Of a stretch of 64,000 bases of DNA, positions 1 through 10,810 are shown piece by piece. The DNA is from Hibiscus mutabilis (lineage: Eukaryota > Streptophyta > Magnoliopsida > Malvales > Malvaceae): positions 60,125,741 through 60,189,740 of the forward strand of contig CM033714.1 of the NCBI GenBank assembly GCA_019671005.1, read 5' to 3'. The first letter of the stretch is position 1; each line of letters opens with the position of its first letter. The notes below the pieces were generated by a model. It ran no database searches. It had not been told where the DNA came from and worked only from the letters and a program-made list of their open reading frames with translations. A program made the position numbers and the translations under genes.

Positions 1-1556
1 TTTAAAAGAAAAAAACTATATAAAAGGATAAATATAAAAAAAAATCTTAGGGGCGAAGAAGGGCCATGTAGCTCCGCCGTTCGCAATTCAATTGGCATTA
101 CGGTGATTTATTATCAAGGGTTAATTAAATTTATCAATAATACATCTATATTATAGCATCATTCCCCTCAAATTATATGTATAATTCAAATTTTTATTTA
201 TTAATCGACTAATTTGTATTGGGTATTGCATGGGTTTATTATAAAAATAACGACTCTTCTAACTTATTTTATTTTATTTACAACACTACAATTTAAATAT
301 TTAATTTTATTTAAAAATCTAACGTAGTTTAACTTAATATTTTGATATTGTTAACTCATATCATCTCCACCAACCAATTATTTATTAATGCAGCAGGTCC
401 ATGTAAGTAATATTGAGAAGAAATTAAATTAACTAAACTTAAATGAATGACCACCGCATTCACAATCGAAGCACATCATCTAGCCATGAATGTCATTGAA
501 TAGATGCCACTAGCTTCTTCTTTTTTTGGTTTAGATACCACTAGCTTTGTTTGACACTTCAATATGTGATTATTCTAATTTTCTACAAAATCTGATTTTT
601 ATATTATATATTGAAATATTTACATGAAAAAAGTATTTTTTAAAATATAAAAATAATAAAAAAATCGTTTTGAGTTTTTTCCTTCTCCCTTTTGAATTAT
701 TTGTTTCAATTATTGGAAGTGATTCAAATATGTACACGGAAAGTGGTTGATGGCCGATTTTGGGTAAATAGTGCCTGCCATTTAACGTGGACTACATAAA
801 GCATTCAATGTGCCACAACAGTTTGGGACATTCTTTCCATGTGATTATATTCTATGCATCCAGTGTTGTTCTTTACTCGTAAGTTACATCAAATTATACG
901 TATTCTGAGATTTATTAATTTATCGAGTGATAAAAAATGTTTATCTTATTTTTATTTTGTATGTGTTTAAATTTTAACATAAAATTATAATATCTCTTTA
1001 TTTAATAAAAAAATTAATATGATTTTATCTTGTTCAACAAACCACCGTTCATAAGCCATTGAAAGCTTTCCTAATATTGTTGCATCAAACGCCATGTCCG
1101 CAATTTAGGCATTTCAGCATTTTAGTTCATGACAATTTAGCACAAAATGATCTTTTTGACCGAAAAATAAAAGGTTATGGACTAAAGTGTTTTAAAAAAA
1201 TAGTTATATGCATATTTTGGCATTATCCCAATCTTATTCTTAAGTGAAAGATGATTTTGTTCTTTTCGGAACATACAAAGATAAATTTACTTGAGTTTTC
1301 AATATATTGACTAAAATACAATCCGAGATGAAGTACATAGACTGCAATGATACTTTTACCCCATATAGATCCATTGTTGTCAGTTTTGGTTCACCTCACA
1401 GCGAGTCTACTTTTTGTTTTTTAACAGTTGTTACTTGGGGTGGAAAAGAGGAAACTTGCTTTTATTGAGCTTAGAACACACAATCTCAAGTCTATTTTTC
1501 TAACATGTTGAAATTGATTGTTAATTTTATAGAGTAAAATTAGAGAAAATATCTAT
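1..1556. other. AT-rich intergenic DNA, no gene seen
   Basis: No open frame here has a recognisable domain and the sequence is dominated by A/T runs. The 62-codon frame at 1059-1247 has no family resemblance and no splice or promoter context. I see no transposon ends in this stretch. Confidence 0.6.
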
Positions 1557-1852
1557 GCAAAAATTTACACAAGCGCCTTAATGTTACAGTTTAGTAATTT
1601 GGTTTAAAGTTTAAGGGCACGAGTTTAGAGTTTATAGTTTATGGTTAAAATTTAGGATTTAGAGAATATACTTTAATTTTTAGGGTAATATTATTAGGGG
1701 TTTAAGTTTTAACCTATAAACCTTAAATTTTAACAATAAATCCTAAATTCTAACCACACCCCCCTAAATTCAAAATCCATCCACTAAAACCCCTAAACAC
1801 TAGACCCTAAACAATATCTCTAAACCTTGAAACTAAGGTGTTTGTGGAAACA
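1557..1852. repeat. Foldback MITE with telomere-like TTTAGGG/CCCTAAA arms
   Basis: The left half is built of degenerate TTTAG/TTAGGG words and the right half of CCTAAA/CCCTAAA words, so the unit can fold on itself around position 1700. The outer ends are also inverted: ACACAAGCGCCTTA near 1567 on the left pairs with the complement of TAAGGTGTTTGTGG near 1834-1848. A clearly related copy with better ends lies at 45169-45451. The telomere-like words are too degenerate and too symmetric to be a relic of a chromosome end, so a MITE family is the better reading. No target duplication could be defined. Confidence 0.6.
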
Positions 1853-2339
1853 CACATGAAATAATTATTTTTTTAATAATAAAAAATAATAATTGCCCTG
1901 CGCAAAAAAAAAAAAAAGATTAAGAAATATTCATGTTCTGATGCTTTTCATCCTCTATGAAGAACAAAGCTAAGGGTCCAATATTAGACTTGTAGACATG
2001 GACACCATACAAACATATTATGAGAGCAACAGCTTACAAGATGACTGTTTTTCAATTGATTATGAGAAATCAGCTTCAACATAAAAGTAGTACGCATATC
2101 AACTTCACAACCTTTAAAGCGTCAACCTCCCATATATATGAATTTCATACATATAAAAGTTAAACAGTACATGGCAAGAAGAACTAGCCATCTAATATGA
2201 CAACTGTAGCCAAACCATAACCACTCTTATTGGAACAACTCCATAAATTACAAAAATGAATGTGTGGCCATAACCTTGGTTTATGGTTCTCCATTGAGCC
2301 CGTGTCTACTTCGTGTTATAATGTTGGAACTAAAACTGA
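1853..2339. other. 3' flank of the threonine deaminase locus
   Basis: This AT-rich stretch lies downstream of the minus-strand threonine deaminase stop codon and would hold its 3' UTR. I see no clear polyadenylation signal and no other gene. Confidence 0.4.
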
Positions 2340-5300
2340 TTAGTGCATCAAAAGTTGGAAATTCTTATCATCGTTTACCATTACGTAATCATATCCGAGG
2401 CCACCGGCACGGCGGGCAAACTCCTCCTCTTCGCTCTTTGAGACTTGAATTCCAACCAAAACATTCGCTCCTGTTTCGCCCTGTTCGATGGAGTAAATCA
2501 GGATTGGTATTTGCTTATATCAAAAACAATTAGAAAAGAGTGTTTAGATGGCTAACCTGACCACGGTAATGGAACAAACTAATGTTCCAGCGTGGACTAA
2601 AAGTGTCTAAGAACTTCATCAAAGCACCAGGCCTCTCCGGGAAAACAAACCGGCATAGAACCTCATTTTCAACATTCGATCTGCCTCCCATCTGAAAGAG
2701 ATGAATAGAGAGAATTAACAAAGGCTGCACAAAAAGCAGGTAAACTGAAAAGGGAAAATAATGATAATTACCAAATACCGGAAGTGATCTTTAACCAAAT
2801 CACTTGCTGTAAGATTGTAAGTTCTAAGTTGAGAAGATTTCATCCTCTGCTTCATTGCTTCAAGTTCAGAAACTGTGTGAACACCAACACTGCAAACAAC
2901 ATTGATGGATAATGACGCGCTCTCAGTTCACATGTTTCTGACTATCAAATCATCCCCTCAATAACCAAAATAATATAATGAAAATGAACAATCCTAAACA
3001 AGTATGAGATAACCTGTACAAAACTACGGCTTCTTTATCGGAACTACATCTATATTTGAACTCGGTGATATTCATAGGCCCCTCCTGTCAATCCGAATGA
3101 CAAAATGGTTATTTTTACTTATTATCAAATGAACAAAATTGGTAATCTGTAGGAAGGTTATAGTTTTAAGAAGTGCAGAGAAATACCAGTTCACAAAACT
3201 GTTTGAAGCTTCCTGGCTCCTCCAGCAAAACAGTTGCAAGCACTGACTCCTGTTTGTTGAAAAAGTGATTCAAAATGTTAGTATTATTTTATCATGTTTT
3301 TACCTTTATCAGTTAGTGGGTCTTAGGAAAGTCCTATTTGTGACTTAGTTGTTTAGTGGTTAGTTATATCTGGCACCAAATCTGATCATGGGTTTGTGTT
3401 CCTAATTTTTAGTATTTTCAGTTATCACAACTTTATTTAAGTCATGTACTCGGTGTTTTTCTAAAACAAGAAAATAAAGAGAATTTTCTGTTCTGTCATT
3501 TAGCATTGTTCTCTTGGCAATTTTACCAACACTGTTGTCTACCCACATTAGCCAGTTCAGTAACCACTCTAAGCTTATCAAAACTCATGTTTGCACCACT
3601 AGTTATTGCTACAACATTCTTCCCTTCAAGCCGTAATATTTGCAATACGCTTCCGCTTCCGCAAGGGCTAGAGCACCTGCTGGTTCAAGAATGCTCCTCT
3701 TCTCTTCAAACATATCCTGCAACAAATAACAGCGCAGTAAAGTGAATCAGCCTAAGTGAAAAGATGCAAAATTTGAAAGTTGAAACATCCGAGATCATAC
3801 CTTTATAGAGGCACAAATAGCATCACGGCTAACAAGAACAACACCATCCACCAATTCTCTACATACGCGGAAGGTTTCTTCACCAACCTCTTTAACAGCT
3901 ACTCCATCTGCAAAGCCTCCAACCTGGTCCAGCATCACTCTTTCACCATGATGCAGCGACAATGCCATTGCATTTGCATCAAAAGGCTCCACTCCGATAA
4001 TTTTCACCTGTAAAGTAATCATGAGATGGCATGCACTTGTCATCTACTAAGAACTATGCCAAGCTCTGGCATAATGAAATAGCAGATGTTTATAAGAAGA
4101 AACAGCACGCCTCTGGGGAAACCCTCTTTACATAAGCAGCAATGCCTGCTATATGCCCACCACCACCAACAGGTACAAAGATTGCATGCAACGGGCTTTG
4201 TGTTTGGCGCACAATCTCCATCCCAACAGTGCCTTGTCCTATAATAACGTCTGGGTGGTCAAACGGGGGTATAAATGTGCGAACTTCGTCTTTAGCCCTT
4301 TTCATGCTTGTGCCTCATCATAGGAATCTCCGACAAGAACAACGGTTGCACCCAACCCCTCAACAGATTTCCACTGCAAATAAGAAACCACCTCTCAAAT
4401 TTAGAAATCTTATAACCGATATAATCGATGCAAGAAAATCGCAAAGAAAAAAAGCACCTTAATTTCTGGCGTGGTAACAGGCATAGCAATAACAGCATTG
4501 CAACCAAGTTTCTTGGCAGACAATGCAACCCCTTGGGCATGGTTTCCTGCTGATGAGCAGATAACCCCTCTTTCTAATTGTTCCTTGGGAAGCTTTGCCA
4601 TCATATTATAAGCTCCACGAAGCTTAAAAGAGAAAACCTGAAAATTTTAATAGCAAACTTCATCAGAATGAACATATGAAAAACAATACACCCGAAATGC
4701 ATGCCAGAGTTCCTGTTTCAAGTTTATACTCAACTACAAAAGTAAAGGGTTTCCGTTCTGGCAGCTCATTAACAGATTCCAACGAGAAAAACTAAAATTC
4801 ATGTAAATATTTACTGATAACAGCAACGTAACTCAAGTGTACATGAATCAAACACAAAAGAGCTAAATTCAAGCTGCAAAAAACAATCTATCAAGCTGTA
4901 AATTCTATAAAACTTCAATCTTGTAAAAAATGAAGAGTTTTTCTTACGGGCTGTAAATCTTCTCTTGAGCCAAACTTGATTGCCCGATCGTTCAGACAGC
5001 TTAGTGGCCAACTGTAACGGTGACTCTATGGCCACATCGTAAACCTTGGACGACAATATATTTGTTAAACACTCCATCGCATTTATTACGCCCTCATTTC
5101 CTTCATCCATCGAACATTCCGGTGATTCACCTAAGTACCCTGACGGATACAGCAGGGAATTACTAGCCACCTTCTTTCGCGACGCGGAAAGAGCGGCGGA
5201 AAAACTCGACGTATAAGACGGAACGGCAGCGCTCTCGGGAGAGGTAACTGCCGGAGAAGATATCTCAGCCGTCCGTTTTGAAACGGCGGGCTCTGATCCA

Positions 5301-5417
5301 AGGCAGTTTCAGTTTATTTTTCTTTGAAATGTGGGGGTCAACAAAGGATGTTCGTGAGATCCTCTCTTTGTGGCGGGGTAGCAACGGCTGAGGTGGCGTG
5401 AGGCGGAGAGCCTCCAT
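2340..5417 (-). pseudogene. OMR1: Threonine deaminase (biosynthetic threonine dehydratase, plastid), ten exons, frame broken
   Basis: The encoded enzyme converts L-threonine to 2-oxobutanoate with pyridoxal phosphate, the committed step of isoleucine synthesis, and is feedback-regulated through C-terminal ACT-like domains. Ten exons can be placed: 5417-4948, 4637-4458, 4373-4111, 4007-3801, 3716-3532, 3249-3187, 3084-3014, 2889-2772, 2691-2557 and 2480-2340. Visible landmarks are a Ser/Arg-rich transit region, the PLP-lysine motif FSFKLRGAYN (start of exon 2), SSAGNHAQG, a glycine loop PVGGGGHIAG (usually GGGGL), and ACT-region motifs RSNVENEVLCRF and PERPGALMKFLD, ending in QLLMH. The frame breaks near 5268, near 4963 (one base missing after LKR), near 4300 (TGA after DEAQA) and near 3620 (one base missing after GLK). 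The exon 5 donor is replaced by LTR-like DNA. The start at 5417 is the only ATG that reads into the transit region. Uncorrected long-read errors could explain the single-base losses, but not the lost donor. Family identity is very secure; non-functional status is probable. Confidence 0.9.
3276..3531 (+). mobile_element. Solo-LTR-like insertion at the exon 5 donor of threonine deaminase
   Basis: This 256-bp block begins TGTTAGTA and ends TACCAACA, the inverted TG...CA termini expected of an LTR, and carries a promoter-like TATTTAAG near 3435 and AATAAAG near 3474. It fills nearly the whole interval between exons 5 and 6. On the gene's strand, exon 5 reads ...CAACAG and passes straight into the element with no GT donor. 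The flanks (CAAAA on the left, CTGTT on the right) do not form a target duplication, so the event may have involved a deletion, or the element may be a truncated LTR. Confidence 0.5.
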
Positions 5418-5530
5418 CGTTTTTGGATTTTTTTTAAATGAAAACAAAAGGATAAAATCAGAGAGAAAACTCGTGCAAGAATTTAGAAACGGGAATGCGT
5501 TTTCTTATTCGAGCGGCTTTGGAAGAGACG

Positions 5531-5540
5531 ATATATATAA
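5531..5540 (-). promoter_or_regulatory. TATA box of the threonine deaminase gene
   Basis: On the minus strand this reads TTATATATAT, about 115 bp upstream of the ATG at 5417. That is a normal spacing for a plant TATA box plus a short 5' UTR. Confidence 0.55.
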
Positions 5541-5579
5541 GCGCCTGAGAGGGATTTTTTTGGCGCGATTTTAGACTGG

Positions 5580-6000
5580 ACAAAGGTGCTACTAACTAGG
5601 CATAATGTAAAAAAAATACACTATTGGATAATATTTTAGTTTTTTTTTCTGAAGTATTTTTGAAAGTTTAGTTTTTCAAAACTCCTAAGTAGCAACGGGA
5701 AAGTCTAAAAAAACAACTGATAAAATGCGGCTAAGAAAATTCAATTACTCAGGTTAAAAAAATAAATTTGAATAGAAACCCGAGTATTTTGACTTCACTC
5801 GAATTTTATAAATTTAATTTAATTTAAAATTTTGCAAGTAATATTTATATTTTAAAATAAAAATCAACTCAAGTAATATAATCTTTAAACTTGACTTGGC
5901 TAACTCCAATTATCTAATTGGTTGGGTTCGCCTGCTGCTCTTTTTTTCGTTTTCTTTTTATATTTTATATGGCTGAGAAAAAAAAGAAAGAAAAATAAAC
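5580..6000. other. Intergenic AT-rich DNA upstream of threonine deaminase
   Basis: There are long A and T runs and no coding frame or transposon ends. Confidence 0.5.
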
Positions 6001-6066
6001 TAGTGTTCCCCGAGGGGACTGAACCCAAGAGCCAAGGGCCAAGAGGTTCGGCGCCTAACCACCGGA
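6001..6066 (-). mobile_element. tRNA-like SINE head (Pol III box A/box B)
   Basis: On the minus strand the sequence contains GGTGGTTAGGCGCC, resembling Pol III box A, and about 30 bp later GGGTTCAGTCCCC, resembling box B (GGTTCRANTCC). It does not fold into a full cloverleaf, as expected for a tRNA-derived SINE rather than a tRNA gene. The element's 3' boundary is not clear. Confidence rests on the two boxes only. Confidence 0.4.
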
Positions 6067-6886
6067 TTAAATAAAAAATGTCACATTACTTAATTATAGA
6101 AAATTTACACCACATATTACTTAATTATAAGTTTAATAAAAAATGTCACATTTCTTTTAAAAGTTATAATTAGTCACTTAATTAAAATTTAATAACAATC
6201 CTGTTACTTTTTTTTCTAAAAATAATTATTTTAGTCATTCAATTAAAATTGTGACAAAAAAAATCACTCAATTAAAAGTTGTGACAAACATATTAAGATT
6301 TAATAATAATCATGTAATTTTTCTTTTAAAGGTAATAGTTTTAGACTTAAGGGTCTAAGAAAGCTCTTAGGCTTTTGAAAGAAAAAAAAATAATTTAGCC
6401 CCTAAACTCTTTTGTACCTAATTATGCTCTTGAACAAAAAATTTAATCAATTAAGTATTTGAAACAAGAAATTGAATCAATTAAGCAATTTGATCAATTT
6501 TGATTATTAAATTTAGACAATTTTTTTATTTATTGGTGCAGTATGTTGTGTCATAGTATTTCCACTTGATATTTTCAAATTTTTTGTTTTATTTAAATGT
6601 TCTTAAAATTTTTAAAAATTTATAAAGTTTTTAAAAAATATATATTTTTGAATATTTACTAAGTTGAAAAATGATTGAGCCAATTTAATCGTTTGAAAAA
6701 TGATTTAATGACGATTGTTCGATGTGTTTCCACTGTCAGAGTGTCACAAAAATGATTCAGTGACGATTGTTCGATGTGTTTGGCCATTAAATGTGTTTGT
6801 AATCGATTAAATTATTTTACTAAGTTGACTCGACTGGTAATTTACTAAATAATCATTTTCACATTTATCTTTAACATTCTATCATT
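6067..6886. other. AT-rich DNA with a short tandem duplication
   Basis: The stretch is AT-rich with no gene. Around 6695-6780 the phrase TGACGATTGTTCGATGTGTT occurs twice about 57 bp apart (near 6709 and 6753), a local direct duplication. The words TCAATTAAAA and TTGTGACA recur at 6235-6290. Confidence 0.5.
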
Positions 6887-7687
6887 AAGTTGACTCGGCT
6901 CGAATTCGAGCTCGACTTGAGATCTTAGTGAGTCGAGTCAAGTAAGGTCCAACTCGATTCGATAAATTTGTGAGCAGCTCGTTATTCTTTATAAATTTTT
7001 ATGATTTTTGGTGGCTACCTTAAAAAATATGTTTCAAAAAGTTTAAATGCTAGCTGAAACTCTAAAAAGTTTCAGTGACTTATTAGTTAATTTACGCATA
7101 AAATATTTGATTTCAAATTTCTAAAGCGAAAAAAATCAAAAAGTTAATTTTTATTAATAATAAATTAAATTATAATAATTAATTTTTCCTTTTTTCATAC
7201 TAAAACTCTTTCTTTTATTATTACTTTATGCATCAAAGTAAAAAGAAGGAAAAGTCTTCAATTCTCATATAAAAAATACGATTGAAAGTTAAAACCCTAA
7301 AATGCTTAAGGTCTTTTCTCATTTGTTGCTCATCGAAGATTTTGAGAAACTAAAAAGAGTTTCACACTCGAATATCGGCTTCATCTTTAACTTGGTCATG
7401 ACAAGTTCGTTTATTTATCTCTTCGACCCTCATATTTTTTTTCTCCTAAAATTGTGTGTTTATTTTAAGTTCTAATACCAGCACTAGATTTTACCTATAT
7501 TTAAAGAAGCAAGGTAAAAAAAATTAGCGAGCTTAACTAGCAACGAGTTGAGTCGAGCAACGAGACATTTTAACCAGCACGATTCAAAAAAGTTTTATCG
7601 AGTTTAATAAGCAACGAATCGAGTCGAGCAACGAGTCAAGTCGAGCACTACTCAACTAGCGATCGACTCGTTCGATAAACACCCCTA
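6887..7687 (-). mobile_element. Non-autonomous hAT-type element, inverted and end-truncated copy
   Basis: This is a second copy of the element at 7826-8746 in the opposite orientation. It ends at 7687 with ACACCCCTA, the complement of the TAGGGGTG terminus. Similarity to the other copy can be followed to about 6887 (AAGTTGACTCG), where roughly 90 bp of the far end is missing. Both copies are rich in ACTCGA/TCGAGT words. No protein is encoded. With the right copy it makes inverted arms of about 0.8 kb separated by 138 bp. Confidence 0.7.
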
Positions 7688-7817
7688 GTTAAAAATAAGA
7701 TTGAATTTTTGAGTTTAAGAAAATAAAATGGCTTATAATGGTAACTTTTAATTTTAGCCAAGCTAAAAATAACTTAACGTCTAAAAGCTATTTTTAGCTT
7801 TTTCAATTTCTTAAAAA

Positions 7818-7825
7818 CTCTTAGC
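7818..7825. repeat. Left target-site duplication CTCTTAGC
   Basis: CTCTTAGC directly precedes TAGGGGTG and is repeated perfectly at 8747-8754 after the other terminus. Eight base pairs is the standard hAT duplication length. Confidence 0.8.
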
Positions 7826-8746
7826 TAGGGGTGCTTATCGAGCAAGTCGATCGCGAGTTGAATAGTGCTCGATTAGTGTTCGTTAAAAAAATTCCGTTGC
7901 TCGCCTTGACTAATTACTCGTTAAACTCGATAAAATTTTGCTCGACTCGTGCTCGTTAAAAAATTGCGTTGCTCAACTCAACTTGTTGCTCGTTAAGCTC
8001 GTCAAACTTCTTACTATGTTTTTTTTTTAAATATAGGTAAAATCTAGTGATACTATTAGAGCTTGATGTAAACATAGAAATTCAAAAGAAAAAAATGTGA
8101 GGTCTGAAGAGATAAATAATCGAACCTATCATGACCGAGTGAGAGATGAAGTCGATATTCGAGTGTGAGACTCTTTTTAGTTTCTCAACAATCTTCGATG
8201 AACAACAAAGGAGATATTGTCTTAGGAATCCCAGGGTTTTAATTTTCAATTGTATGTTTTATATGAGAAGTGAAAACTGAATACTTTTCTTTTTTCTACT
8301 TTTTATACATAAAGTAATAATAAAAGAAAAAATGAAAGACTTTAATAAAAAAAGAAAGACTCATTAGTATAATTTAATTTCTTATTAATATAAATTATTT
8401 TTTAATTCTCAAGAAATACAAAACATATTGAAAATTTAAAATCAAAATTTTATGGGTAAATTACTTAGCAATTTATTGAATTTTTCTAGAGTTTTTACCT
8501 AGTATTTAAATTTCTTGGAACATAATTTTAAGGTAACCACCAAAGAATCATAAAAGACTCTATAAAAAAATAAACGAGATGCTCACGAACTTATCGAGTC
8601 GAGTTGGGCCTTGCTCGACTTGACTCGCTAATATCTCAAGTCGAGCTCGATTTCAGGTCGAGTCAACTTGAGTCGAGCATTAACCGAGTTTTGATTGAAT
8701 CGAACTCGAGTTGTTTGCGAGCTGCTCAACTCAATAAGCACACCTA
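7826..8746 (+). mobile_element. Non-autonomous hAT-type element with intact ends and 8-bp target duplication
   Basis: The left end is TAGGGGTGCTTATCGAG and the complement of the right end is TAGGTGTGCTTATTGAG, matching at 15 of 17 positions. TAGGGGTG is a common plant hAT terminus. The flanks carry a perfect duplication CTCTTAGC (7818-7825 and 8747-8754). The repeat can be stretched to 11 bp (ACTCTTAGCTA), so a MULE assignment cannot be fully excluded, but the termini fit hAT better. The 921-bp interior encodes no transposase, so movement would need one supplied in trans. Confidence 0.8.
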
Positions 8747-8754
8747 CTCTTAGC
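8747..8754. repeat. Right target-site duplication CTCTTAGC
   Basis: A perfect copy of the octamer at 7818-7825, directly after the CACACCTA terminus. Confidence 0.8.
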
Positions 8755-9054
8755 TATTTTTACCTAAATCAAAATCAACCAATCTTAATTTTTTTCAACA
8801 CCCTCTGGCTGGATTTTAATCAATGTACAACTTATAAGCATGAAACCTCAATTTCATTCTAAACATACATTGAACATTTATGCAAACCTTCTATTCTTTT
8901 CGTATTTAAGCAACACAAGAGTGTCTCACCTCTGTTATTTGGTTGTACAAATTTGGGAGTCTTGTGTTAACCTTGGGGTGAGGTACATTTTGAGATTACT
9001 AGGGTATATACAGTTCGGTTTGATAAATGTTTTGAATAGTTCATCGATCTTCTT

Positions 9055-9480
9055 TTCGGTTAATTTTTTATTAATGAAGTATAATTTTTTAGGAGGGAAT
9101 CATACAACGAAAACCAAGTTCAGCCTCATTAAACCCACTCTAAACCTAGTCAGAGGAAAAGAATACTCAACAATGTTCTAAACAAAAACGACGAAGCCAA
9201 AACAACACGGCACCACAAACGAACAAATAGGAAATGAAAACACAAAGTAGCAGCAAGCTAAAAACACTAAACATCATGCGCACCCACACTACACTAGTGG
9301 ACAACTTTGAAATACGAGGCACGCCCAACTCTCTTCTTGGCCAAAGTATCGACAAGAGAATTTGCTTCGAGGAAAATGTGATGAAATACAACCTAGCCAA
9401 AAAACCCACAAGCCTCATCAATCAACCAGAACCACCTTCATAACCTCCAAGGGCGATGATTCCAGCGCAACACCATAGAT
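9055..9480 (-). mobile_element. LINE 3' fragment (RNase H tail and 3' UTR)
   Basis: Read on the minus strand, the interval near 9320-9400 contains EANSLVDTLAKRRVGRAS, which matches the C-terminal end of the RNase H domain in plant L1-type LINEs (pattern N..AD.LAK.G..R). It is followed by a T/G-rich 3' UTR that ends in an A-rich tail near 9060. Everything upstream of the RNase H tail is missing, so this is a 5'-truncated copy. It lies just left of another LINE remnant and is separate from it because each has its own RNase H end. Confidence 0.6.
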
Positions 9481-9654
9481 CTTAAATTTGTAAATCATAA
9501 ATTGTCCGAACACTACAGTTCAAATCACTTTTTTAGTTTTTTTTTTCATCCCTAGAGATTACACGAAAAATATCACTTCTAAGGCAATGATTCTACCACG
9601 AAACATGTTTTGTAACTTCTTTATTAACATGTAATTCAATTCTTTGTTATTATT

Positions 9655-10805
9655 TTTTACCAAAAAGTATGGTGTTATTAAGATAAATCATACACGGAAT
9701 TATTCGGTGTCTCATTAAAAACCTCCATAACCTAAATTGAAGAAAAAAAGTAACCAAAATAAACATAAAAAAAACAAACACCAAGAACAAAACAAAAGAC
9801 CAAACATTACACACTAACACCATATCTATCTAAAACGAAAGACGTAAAGCCCCAAAAGCCAAATAAAAATAGACACTCGTAGTGAAGCACGAAAAAGGGA
9901 CTCACAAGACCAAACAAAAAATGACCAAGGAAACACTAAACAAACACGCAAAACCATGACGCGCGATCCACGCCTCCTTTTGTCAAAGCATCCTCTATCC
10001 TATTGGTCTCTCAATATACCGTGTGAAAACAAATACAAGGCAATACTCAACAAATCTCATCAATCTGATGGAACCAGTGCCACAAATGCCAAAATCCATC
10101 ATCTCTCGTAACTCCCCCCACAACATCATCTTTTATCTATTGGTATAACCATGTTAAAAGCCGACATCCTAGCATGAAATGCATCCCATAACCAACATGT
10201 TCTTCCAGCTCACATGGGGCATATACATTGAACATGCCACAAACCCAATCCTCCTCCAACCACGTATCTTTCATAGCAACCAAGTTCCTTTCAATCACCA
10301 TCGATTCTATCCTAAAATGTGAACTATATGTGCTATCGTAATAATTTTTTAATTGATTTTCCTTTCTCCGATGACCTAGCCCTTCACGTTCTAGGGCACG
10401 CAGGCATCTCGCCTCTTAAAGGTTTCACTCTCGTTCCTTAATCATCCGAGCTATATCCTTCATAATATTGTCTTTGTTCCCAATAGTTTTTGCACCAATC
10501 AAACCTTCTACTTTAGTTGTCTCTCGGGCCTCTTGAGAATTGCTTGTTGTTTATTAACAAAATCGAACTCTGTTAGTGACACGCTCGCCACCCCTTCACT
10601 TTTTTTCAAAAATTTCTTTGGTCGTACCCACCCTTTTTCTTCATTTTGCGTTCAGTTATCTCACGATCCTCAACAACTAAAGCCACAACCACAACTTCAC
10701 ACGGTCCAACAATATGTTGTTCACAAGACACGTCATTCTCAATGAGGCCCACATGACAGTTTACTATCTTTCTTTATAAGATTGACAGATGGCCCCTGTT
10801 GTGTA
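9655..10805 (-). mobile_element. LINE remnant, 3' part: ORF1 end, endonuclease start, RNase H tail
   Basis: This is the downstream half of a LINE whose ORF1 start is at 20399; the nested Copia element separates the halves. Minus-strand order: ORF1 C-terminus (shared words HDPQQLKPQPQLHT and a Lys/Glu-rich end stopping at 10425), an ORF2 endonuclease fragment with NVYAPCELEEH near 10205-10245, then an abrupt step to an RNase H tail (ALTKGGVDRASWF near 9970-10000), then a 3' UTR ending near 9655. The reverse transcriptase is absent, so the copy carries a large internal deletion. It is dead by both deletion and stops. The ORF1 end closely matches the LINE at 31489-31899. Confidence 0.75.
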
Positions 10806-10810
10806 GTTTC
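10806..10810. repeat. Left target-site duplication GTTTC of the nested Copia
   Basis: GTTTC sits immediately before the 5' LTR and recurs at 19181-19185 immediately after the 3' LTR. The related LINE at 31879-31883 has TTTTC at the matching unoccupied site. Confidence 0.85.

Noticed and set aside
1557..1852. Interstitial telomere repeat or relic of a chromosome fusion
   Set aside because: The words are degenerate and arranged as two inverted halves with paired outer ends, as in the copy at 45169-45451, so a MITE is more likely.
6001..6066. Possible tRNA gene on the minus strand
   Set aside because: It has box A- and box B-like words but no acceptor stem or anticodon arm can be drawn; a SINE head fits better.
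10533..10745. Small plus-strand gene, with a similar frame at 31619-31852
   Set aside because: Both frames are antisense to the same conserved part of LINE ORF1 in two copies; similarity comes from shared LINE ancestry.
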